DNA from: Pyrrhosoma nymphula
Lineage: Eukaryota > Arthropoda > Insecta > Odonata > Coenagrionidae
Length of the DNA: 64,000 bases
Direction of reading: 5' to 3'
Assembly (NCBI GenBank): GCA_963573305.1
Contig: OY754333.1
Coordinates: forward strand, 16,179,013-16,243,012
Position numbers and translations under genes: made by a program. Under the pieces are notes generated by a model, which saw only the letters and a program-made list of their open reading frames with translations, did not search any database and had not been told where the DNA came from. Below, piece after piece: positions 57,273 to 64,000 of the stretch (within the stretch, counting starts at the first letter, position 1; every line of letters begins with the position of its first letter).

Positions 57273-58880
57273 TCATCTACATCTACATACTACCCCGCAA
57301 GCCGCCTCAATAGGCGTGTGGCGGGGGGTGTTAGGACACCAGCCGTTTACATATAAAAAGGAAACGCTCTATGTGATTACGCCTTGCATTTATTAAAGTC
57401 CCTTATTGTTCGGGGGAAAAACGAATTCCCATACCTATCCGTTCGGCAAAATATCTCTCTTAATTTATCGTTTCTGTCGGACCTGGAAATATAGTGGGGT
57501 TCTAAGATGATGTTCTCCGTGTCGCTCTGAAAGATATCTATTCTCAATTGCTCAAGTAATCTAAGCCTAGCGCGTAGTCTCCGAGTCTCTAGCGGCTCCC
57601 AGCCTAATTCGTTTAACATCTGTGTAACGCTGTCTGTACGCCCGTAGAAGTTTTTGACGAATCGCGCAGCTTTCCTTTGTATTTTATTAAGTTCCCGAAT
57701 TAAGTCTTTCTGCACCGGATCCCATATGCTTGCTGCATATTCAAGGTGTGGCCGGACGAGTGCGAAATAGAACCTCTCTTTTACTTTTTCATCTGAGAAT
57801 CTTCCCACAATACGCTTGACGAATCCTAGCTTCTTCAGAGCTCTGCCACAAATATTTCTTATATGTGTTCCCCACGATAGGTTTGAGGTAATCGTAACTC
57901 CCAGATACTTAACTTCATCTGTCGCCTTTATCTTAACGCCATCCACAGCATATACACGGGGATAGTTGGACGACCTCCGCAAGAAATGTACCGCCGCACA
58001 TTTGCTCAGATTAAGTTCGTGTCCCCACTCTTGGCTCCACACATGAACGTTGTTTAAATCCGATGATAGAATTTTAAAGTCAGAGTGATCATTAATTTCG
58101 CGATAGATGACAGCGTCGTCAGCAAATAAACGTATTTTACTGCTAATTCGAGAGCATAGATCATTTATGTATATAATGAACAAAAGGGGGCCGATTACGC
58201 TTCCTTGTGGGACACCTGATGTCACTTTAACTACATCAGAGCTAATTCCGTCAAGAACTACTTTTTGCTTACGATCACTCAGAAAGTCGCGTATCCAGTT
58301 TACTACTGTTTCGTTTAGGCCGCATGACTGTAATTTGTATAAAAGTTTGTTGTGAGGTACCGTGTCGAAATCTTTCTTAAAATCTAGGAATAATGCGTCC
58401 ACTTGTGTTTTCGATTCACCAGATTTGAGAACGTCATGAAGAAAGAGCGCGAGCTGTGTTTCACATGATCTACCTTTCCGAAAGCCGTGCTGACAGCCAT
58501 GAAGGAAGTTACGACTGTCCAGGAACGTCATGATACTGCTAACGACGATATGTTCGAGTATCTTGCCTATAATCGACGTTAATGAAATTGGTCGATAGTT
58601 CCCTGGGTCATGTCTGTTTCCCTTTTTGAATATCGGTGTAACGTTTGCAATTTTCCAGTCTATTGGTATCTTTCCTTCAGACAATGACTTCTTGAATATT
58701 ATGTCTAAGAACGATGCGATCTGTGGCGCTAATTCCTTGAGGACACGCGCGGGTATTCCCTCCGGACCCGGAGATTTACTATTTTTTATCGACTATTTTA
58801 AGATTGTGGACAGTACAACAGTTTCATTATTTATTATTTCATATTCTTGGCAATTAATAGTTGGGAGGTACTCCTACTTC
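57273..58880 (-). mobile_element. 5'-truncated CR1-like non-LTR retrotransposon
   Basis: The element runs on the minus strand from a coding 5' break near 58880 to a 3' end near 57273. Its 3' UTR (57376-57273) contains GCGGCTTGCGGGGTAGTATG and ends in a short ATGTAGATGTAGATG repeat, the kind of microsatellite-like tail used by CR1/L2-type elements instead of poly(A). The endonuclease and ORF1 are missing. I saw no clear target-site duplication. Compared with every other RT fragment here it is hardly decayed, so it is likely the youngest LINE insertion. Confidence 0.85.
57377..58792 (-). CDS. Reverse transcriptase of a CR1-like non-LTR element (partial)
   Basis: An open frame of 471 codons follows an in-frame TAG at 58793-58795; with that stop read through, similarity continues to about 58876 (CQEYEIINNETVVLSTIL). 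No true start is present because the element is 5' truncated. Motifs in order are KSPGPEGIP, NYRPISLTS, HGFRKGRSCETQL, FLDFKKDFDTVPH (motif A, catalytic Asp), SGVPQGSVIGPLLF (motif B), RLFADDAVIY (motif C, catalytic Asp pair), LNLSKC and VKYLGVTI (thumb), then LVRPHLEYAASIWDP and a C-terminal FFPRTIRDFNKCKA. All catalytic Asp residues are intact; the usual Ala of KAFD is Asp. It would copy element RNA into DNA at a nicked target, but lacks its endonuclease domain, so it is probably not mobile by itself. Confidence 0.93.
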   Translation of the reverse strand, partial: SIKNSKSPGPEGIPARVLKELAPQIASFLDIIFKKSLSEGKIPIDWKIANVTPIFKKGNRHDPGNYRPISLTSIIGKILEHIVVSSIMTFLDSRNFLHGCQHGFRKGRSCETQLALFLHDVLKSGESKTQVDALFLDFKKDFDTVPHNKLLYKLQSCGLNETVVNWIRDFLSDRKQKVVLDGISSDVVKVTSGVPQGSVIGPLLFIIYINDLCSRISSKIRLFADDAVIYREINDHSDFKILSSDLNNVHVWSQEWGHELNLSKCAAVHFLRRSSNYPRVYAVDGVKIKATDEVKYLGVTITSNLSWGTHIRNICGRALKKLGFVKRIVGRFSDEKVKERFYFALVRPHLEYAASIWDPVQKDLIRELNKIQRKAARFVKNFYGRTDSVTQMLNELGWEPLETRRLRARLRLLEQLRIDIFQSDTENIILEPHYISRSDRNDKLREIFCRTDRYGNSFFPRTIRDFNKCKA

Positions 58881-58914
58881 CACGGCCCAACCGTATTTTT
58901 AGCGTGACATCATC

Positions 58915-59050
58915 ACGGAACTACCTTTCGTCTGGTTCCTGCCCTTCGACCTATCTAGAATGGGTAACCCTACCAGGAGCAATAGTAATTGCTGCTGCCA
59001 GGCCTGCTCTAAGGGTCATTTGAACGCGCAAGCCCTTCCACCCCGTCAGA
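58915..59050 (+). repeat. Unclassified dispersed-repeat-like segment
   Basis: Strings such as GGGTAACCCTACCAGGAGC (58961-58979) and GGGTCATTTGAACGCGCAAG (59012-59031) resemble a repeat I associate with arthropod intergenic DNA, from memory only. It lies between the CR1-like element and a family A fragment and is less AT-rich than its surroundings. A superfamily cannot be given. Confidence 0.3.
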
Positions 59051-59054
59051 GTTG

Positions 59055-59260
59055 TAGTTCAACCAATAATGAGGAGCGATGGGTAGCTCAAGGCCGTGAT
59101 AGAGGGACGGATGAAGGGCAAGTGGGGAAGGGGAAGAAATATATAAGGTTTTATGGACGGGATGAAGAATGGTAGGACGAACGTGGAGAAAAATAAAAAA
59201 AAATACTTTATGTAGATACCTATCTTTATAAAGTATTTCTTTATTTCTTTGCACGTTCGT
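59055..59260 (+). mobile_element. Non-LTR RT C-terminal fragment (family A), short
   Basis: One frame reads MRSDG, a stop, LKAVIEGRMKGKWGRGRN, a stop, then FMDGMKNGRTN (59070-59180). This equals the MRGxGLLKAVIEGRMxGKRGRGR, MLDGxxxGxTY core of the family. It is a very short, 5'-truncated copy. The minus-strand 81-codon frames are shadows. Confidence 0.65.
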
Positions 59261-59339
59261 GTAAAAATCTGGTGAATTTTCCCTGACTTACCTTTTACCG
59301 GCATATTACTTTAATGTAATGTAATAGAGAATAAGTGAA

Positions 59340-59660
59340 AGTCAAATCATAGAGATTAAGATATAGTAAAGTGCATTGTATGATAGGAAAGTGTATAGTT
59401 ACGGTTGAATGTCGTATTAGAGACTAAAGATTAGGAAAATTAGGAACCTTTAGAAAAGGAGAGTCTGCAGCAATGGATGAGTGTTAAAGGAGAGTGCTAA
59501 AGAGAATGTAAGGAGGAGGGATTCTGGAGAAAATATTTAAAAGAGAACCAGTTTTATAGGCCTAACAGAAATAACCCACTTCTTTTACTTTGCCTACCCG
59601 AAAGGGAATGGGGTGAAGGATATGTATATATACGCTGTAATAACATGCATTAGGCGTGAG
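59340..59660 (+). mobile_element. Family B 3' end fragment
   Basis: Bases 59570-59640 (ACTTTGCCTACCCGAAAGGG, then ATGTATATATACG) match the 3' end of the family B copy at 27.70-27.76 kb, and AGAACCAGTTTTATAG (59545-59560) matches the 34.8-kb copy. The preceding 200 bp are too decayed to read. Taken together they identify a third copy of the 3' end. Confidence 0.5.
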
Positions 59661-59664
59661 TTTC

Positions 59665-60270
59665 GGTGAAAAGTACCTATCCACTAGGCTATTTTATTGT
59701 CTCTTAATTTGCGCTATTTTTCTTTAAGTGGCAGAAGACCAGTACGTTCATCTAACACATTCAGCAAGTCTGTCTTTCCTCCATCTAACCTGATTCCTGA
59801 ACATTCTCTCTTACATTCAATGCAATCATCAATGCTTTTCATCACCTTTAAGTATTTACTTCATCCACTTACGTAGCCTTATAATTCTCCTAACCATATC
59901 TATAAAACCTTACACCTATCATATTATTCTGGCGAACTTTAAAATAAGGAATAATTGAACATCATGAAAAACAGTTAAAATTTGTTGCATACATGTTATT
60001 ATATCCATTAAAATTAGGCCCTCAAAAAATAAACTAGTGCCCATTTGTTATGCGAATTTATAAGCTTTTTTTAAGTTAAAAAGTCATTAAAGTGATACAT
60101 GCTCTTCATAATGACTTTAACTGCCGGAGCATAAAAGTTTTCCGTACCATTAACGATATCATATACTCTTACTTACAATAACCGATTTAATAATACTGGT
60201 CTAAGGGAAATGCTTTGATAGCAAGAAGAAAAATGATTACTTTATCAATACCTCACGTATTATTTGTATT
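59665..60270. other. AT-rich DNA, nothing recognised
   Basis: No supported feature was found. Confidence 0.45.
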
Positions 60271-60279
60271 TTATTGCAG

Positions 60280-60690
60280 CAGACTGAAAAACAAGCATTA
60301 AAAATGGAGAAATTTCTTTCCATTCATCAAAATTGCTGCTTCATAGTTTCATACAGAACTGAACTAGCAACAACTGAGGCAAAATATATGCTACAATCTC
60401 TGCTCATACAAACCTCGGCTCTGTCGTCGATAAATCAATTTCAACGGAGTAAAAACAGCAAGGTTTTCACCTCGCGGATTCTGTCCGTAAATGATCAAAT
60501 AGCGTTAATGAACACTGCAGCGAAGTCGGTTCACAATGCTCCGGAGGAGGTCGACCGTGAGGTATCAATTATATGGAGGCGAGATTTAAACTTCCAGCAG
60601 CTCTTGGCGTTAGAAGGCACGGATTTCCAGCTGTTCATTGTTGTACACGACCGTTCAGAAAGAGCAAGAAAACTTAAAAAGAACGGATAG
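60280..60690 (+). CDS. Uncertain 137-codon open frame, possible exon
   Basis: The frame is open from TATTTTATTGCAG (acceptor-like, ending 60279) to TAG at 60688-60690. The residues are of normal complexity, beginning QTEKQALKMEKFL and ending ERARKLKKNG. I recognise no domain or family, and the upstream frame has no ATG before the acceptor; an internal ATG lies at 60304. It could be a terminal exon, a transposon fragment or chance. No donor exon was identified. Confidence 0.2.
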   Translation, partial: QTEKQALKMEKFLSIHQNCCFIVSYRTELATTEAKYMLQSLLIQTSALSSINQFQRSKNSKVFTSRILSVNDQIALMNTAAKSVHNAPEEVDREVSIIWRRDLNFQQLLALEGTDFQLFIVVHDRSERARKLKKNG

Positions 60691-60694
60691 ATTG

Positions 60695-61435
60695 AGATAT
60701 TTTAAGAGACTTGAAGGTAACGCGTTCATCTATGGTTACTTGAAAAATACCTATCCCATGATTTTCAGGTCGAAACGGGGGACTTCACACCCCCTACCCC
60801 CGCCAAAATTACATCTGTATCCTCATCATCAGTCACCAATCCGAAGATTGCTTTTCCACAACTATCCAATCCGTTCTCCTCCCAGCAAACCGCTTCATTT
60901 CTACAAAACTCCTGTTTTGACGTCCGTCAGTATATGCCTGGTGAATTCCATTGATCACTGTGTCTTAAAATGTCACCAATAAATTAGAATCTTCTACTTC
61001 TTAAAGTTTTAATCACGCCTCTATTCCTTTCCATTCTTCTTAGGTGATTATCTTCGCCCAATCGATCTTCATCATTATTATATACGCCACTCTACCCTGA
61101 ACTGAATAAGTATTTACTGAACGTACAGTGAACTTTCGAAAGCCGTGATGTCAAAGTTAAAAGAAATAATCACTCTGTGAGATTTCCACACATTCTATTT
61201 TCCTCGATCGGATTCAACGTTTACAACGTCGCTATCAAGAGGCAAGTCAAACAAATACCTTGCAAGTCTCTTATATATGCAATTAAGCAGGAGACGGAAG
61301 GGGGGAGGGGTTAGTGGTTAGTTTGAGAGGAGGGGGAAGTAACACGGGTGATTAAGAGACTATGGGAGGAACCAAGGTCAAGTTCATGGAGAAGTGATTG
61401 AGGATGGGGAAGAACTGGTACAGAAAAAAATGGAG
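60695..61435. other. Unassigned sequence
   Basis: A 114-codon plus-strand frame (60638-60982) is Pro/His-rich without a domain. A purine-rich stretch lies at 61285-61340. Confidence 0.35.
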
Positions 61436-61439
61436 AGTG

Positions 61440-61900
61440 AGTTACCGAGACAACCTCTTTTGCCAATTTTTTCCCACGTAATTTAGAAAATGCTCCTAAT
61501 TCAAAATCTTGTATAAAGTGTAATTTAGCACCTTTCTTACACCTCCAAAGCACATTAAGTCATCAGGTTCTTAACAAACATTGATTTTTTATCAACATGA
61601 AGCAGTGATTTCCTATATTACGTGAGTTTCACATTATATTTTCTACCAGTTTGCCCAATATAACAACAATCGCAATCATTTTTTGTACATTTCAACAAAT
61701 AAACACCACTTTTGTCATTATCATCAAAAAACCTTTGGATTTAATGAACAATTTACCAAAATTCGCAGTGTCAAAAATACATAATTTCATATTCTCTTTG
61801 GGAAAAACTTGACCATGTGTATGTGACAGATGAAGAAGGATACTTTGGCCCGCTTGACATTTAAACGGGAGATAGAGGAGAGGTTGATTGATAAAATCTT
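61440..61900 (-). mobile_element. Penelope-like element, GIY-YIG endonuclease remnant
   Basis: The reverse strand reads KLCIFDTANFGKLFIKSKGF, then after a frameshift DDNDKSGVYLLKCTKNDC, CCYIGQTGRKYN (GVY at 61707-61699, YIG at 61662-61654). Further down, in another frame, KKGAKLHFIQDFELGAFSK lies at about 61545-61490. The first pair, GVYLLKC...YIGQTGR, is the GIY-YIG nuclease signature with the zinc-finger-like Cys pattern found at the C-terminus of Penelope-like elements. The last string corresponds to the LxFLEEFEI-type ending of that domain. The reverse transcriptase part was not found. Stops and frameshifts make it inactive. Confidence 0.75.
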
Positions 61901-61904
61901 AATA

Positions 61905-62190
61905 ATGGCATGATAATCTTATAATGGCTTATTTCCTAATTCGTCGTTTAAATATATTTTCAATCAGTGCTACTTCATTGCCGCTGCGGAACGCTATTTG
62001 TTTAATAGCTTATTATTTTTTTATTAATATCAATTTTTGTCGGGATATCCATAAATAATATCGAATAAATTAAATCTCGACCGAAATTTTCAGGGTATCA
62101 GGTCTGAATCTCGAATTAAAGTCCTGAATTCGATTCAAACAAATGTAGCATCAGAACTCGGATAAAAATAATTTTAGACGGCTTAGTACT
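61905..62190. other. AT-rich DNA, nothing recognised
   Basis: No supported feature was found. Confidence 0.45.
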
Positions 62191-62199
62191 ACATCACAA

Positions 62200-62528
62200 C
62201 AGTAGCGTAGCCGGGGGGGACAGGGGGAGGGAGGCAAATGCCCCCCCCCTCCCGTGTTCTGGCGCCACTAAGTCTATGTATTTTTCCACTCTTAGGTCCC
62301 ACATACGTTTAAATTAATGTGTATAATACGTTGTTATTTTGTACAAACCTCAAACCCTTGTGGAAGACGAGTAGGCACCTATTGAATCACCAAAATTTTT
62401 AAAGTTAAGTAAACTGGTTAATTTATGATTCAGCGTCCCCAAATAGTTTCCCCCCCTCCTAAATATTTTCTGCTTCCCCTCTAAAACCTTACTGCCCCAC
62501 CTAGATCCAAAATCTGGCTACCCCACTG
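62200..62528. mobile_element. hAT-type MITE with perfect 8-bp target duplication
   Basis: The ends CAGTAGCGTAGCCGG (from 62200) and CTGGCTACCCCACTG (to 62528) are inverted repeats matching at about 12 of 15 positions. Directly outside them, CATCACAA is present at 62192-62199 and again at 62529-62536. An 8-bp duplication with ends starting CAGTG/CAGTA is diagnostic of the hAT superfamily. The 329-bp interior has G- and C-runs (for example near 62240-62252) and no transposase frame, so it is non-autonomous. The unbroken target duplication suggests a fairly recent insertion. Confidence 0.92.
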
Positions 62529-62539
62529 CATCACAACAT

Positions 62540-63350
62540 CTAGAACAAGACAGATTCTACTTCAAAGTCATGCGATTCCTAAATGTGAGTCATAACCGAA
62601 TACCAGCGGAATACCGAGTAAAGAGAATCCTGCATGATTTCGTGAATACATTTTTATACTTTGGTCAGCTGTATTTTCGTGTGATAATCTAATAAGTTAT
62701 GCACACTGAAACAATGGAAACTGCCGAAAAACTCAACGATTTTTGGAAGAAGCATGTTGATCATTAACATATGTGTGCCAATGGTGTGAAAAATCATAAG
62801 AATGTGTTTTATTTTTATATAAATGTGATGAACATTTATATGTTTATCGTACTTTTCTATCCTACCCTCTAAAATAATTTTAATTGGGTGGGATGGAATC
62901 AAATATCGGAGGGTGGTCATCGCTAAGGGCGTTTTATAGCAACTTATTTCAAATTCTTTCGATATATATATTTAACACGCTCCGCTTAGAAGGGAATAAT
63001 ATATCATGATATCGTCATGCCGGTTGAAAATGGTTCAATTTTCTCCCGAAGAGGTATTCGGTGCTAGCAACTCACATGCTGACACTATTGCGACCTGGCG
63101 TCTTGTTAGCATCCGCCATTAGACTTTTGTAATTCTTTGTAGTCTTTAAGGCTACGAGGTTTATGCAAATGAATATATTCGAAACGGAAGTCGAACTAGC
63201 TCCCGGAAAGAATTGTGATCGACGTCTGATGATCCTCAGTGTAATGAAATCGGGAATTTATTCCATAAACTATACTCATTCATGTTTTCCTTTCGAAAAA
63301 GTAATTTAGGCGTCATACGTCACGCAAATGGTAACAATCTGTGAAAATGG
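62540..63350. other. AT-rich DNA, nothing recognised
   Basis: An 88-codon minus-strand frame (62654-62920) has no motif. Confidence 0.4.
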
Positions 63351-63354
63351 CCCC

Positions 63355-63700
63355 GGAGCAAAAACGTTTGCGCACCCATGATGTAGATGTACTACCATCT
63401 CAATCTCTTCACAAGGACTCAACGCGGGGCCGCGCCGCGGATGTTCGGAGTGTATATTACGCCCCGCGTTCGCAGTGGCGGCGGCATCTGTAATGTTCTC
63501 GATCGCAGGAGAGGCGCCCGCAGTATCGGATGTGGGGCGTAGGGATCCGAGCCGTGGGGGGCGGCGGGACGTGGGGGTTTGGTTTTAAAGGAGACGGAAG
63601 GGCAGCCGACACCACCGTATCCTGCCCCCTCCTCCTCCACCCCCCCCCTCACCCTTACTGCCCCTCCTGACCCAGAACCCTGGTCAGAAATTTCCCTGAG
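63355..63700. other. CpG-rich block with inverted GC-rich arms
   Basis: CpG is dense between 63415 and 63570. AACGCGGGGC (63421-63430) is exactly inverted at 63461-63470, with CCGCGCCGCGG between. A C-rich tract (63621-63670) follows. A 145-codon minus-strand frame (63419-63856) crosses the block; its residues are Arg/Pro/Gly-rich and may be composition-driven, so I do not call it a gene. A CpG-island promoter reading either way, or a GC-rich repeat, are both possible. Confidence 0.45.
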
Positions 63701-63704
63701 TGAA

Positions 63705-64000
63705 GACAAAAAGATCTCGAACACACGAGGTATTTTCAATTGGCGGTCTCCGCACGCATGCCTGAGTTGATCTGTCGTAACTTTTCGCATTACAAAAGCG
63801 ACAAAAAAATACTCAAGTTTTCGTCCCAGGAAAAAGGTGCCATCCATCCCCTTCATTCAGGCCACGAAGTTGACGCAATTATCGGGAATATCTTGGGTCC
63901 TGAATATTTAAGGTCATGATACGCATTCCTTTGTCGATTAGTCAAAACTTCTCGCATATCAAGCGTATCAATGCGTTTAGTTAATTAAATGGTCATCATA
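63705..64000. other. Window edge, nothing recognised
   Basis: AT-rich sequence with no supported feature. Confidence 0.4.

Noticed and set aside
63419..63856. 145-codon minus-strand frame across the CpG block
   Set aside because: Arg/Pro/Gly-rich translation of CpG-dense DNA with no recognisable domain; kept only as part of the CpG block.
1..64000. CRISPR arrays, operons, ribosome-binding sites, prophage or plasmid origins
   Set aside because: The sequence is eukaryotic in character; no spaced identical repeats, no dense gene order and no bacterial signals were seen.

Overview
This window looks like repeat-rich, AT-rich intergenic DNA from an animal, most likely an insect or a related arthropod. 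I could not recognise a single host protein-coding exon, tRNA gene or rRNA gene with confidence. The arthropod call rests on the mix of elements: an irritans-like mariner, Helitron fragments, a hAT MITE, a Penelope-like GIY-YIG remnant, tRNA-derived SINE-like units, and several non-LTR retrotransposon families whose reverse transcriptase (RT) C-termini are of types common in insect genomes. The species cannot be read from the sequence.

Layout. 0-12 kb: unannotated AT-rich DNA, a purine/GC-rich patch (5.2-5.6 kb), a 192-bp-spaced duplication (5.8-6.1 kb), an RT fragment (7.2 kb), SINE-like units (7.6, 9.2 and 11.1 kb), a (TA)27 tract (10.5 kb) and a fold-back hairpin (10.8 kb). 12.1-14.1 kb: a broken Helitron Rep N-terminal region. 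14-24.5 kb: mostly featureless. 24.5-28.8 kb: a 61-bp minisatellite, SINE-like units and three RT fragments from two families. 31.4-32.4 kb: the C-terminus of a Helitron Pif1-type helicase between two direct repeats. 34.8-41 kb: three more RT fragments from three families and a reverse-strand SINE. 42-49 kb: a near-perfect hairpin, an RT 3' tail and further RT fragments on both strands. 49.2-51.5 kb: an internally deleted mariner, then a composite inverted repeat with hammerhead-like cores. 56.6-59.7 kb: a nest of RT fragments into which a CR1-like element has inserted; it carries the only long ORF in the window (471 open codons with intact RT motifs). 61.4-62.5 kb: the Penelope-like remnant and a hAT MITE with a perfect 8-bp target duplication. 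63.4-63.7 kb: a CpG-rich block near the right edge.

The genes do not form a pathway; the window records successive insertions. Two RT families account for much of it. Family A has at least six copies (7.2, 26.2, 28.0, 47.3, 48.7 and 59.1 kb) plus one isolated 3' tail at 43.0 kb. Family B has at least four (27.3, 34.8, 56.6 and 59.4 kb). All are frameshifted and stop-ridden, whereas the CR1-like element, the hAT MITE and perhaps the mariner look younger. All family names come from my recognition of protein motifs by eye; no search was run.
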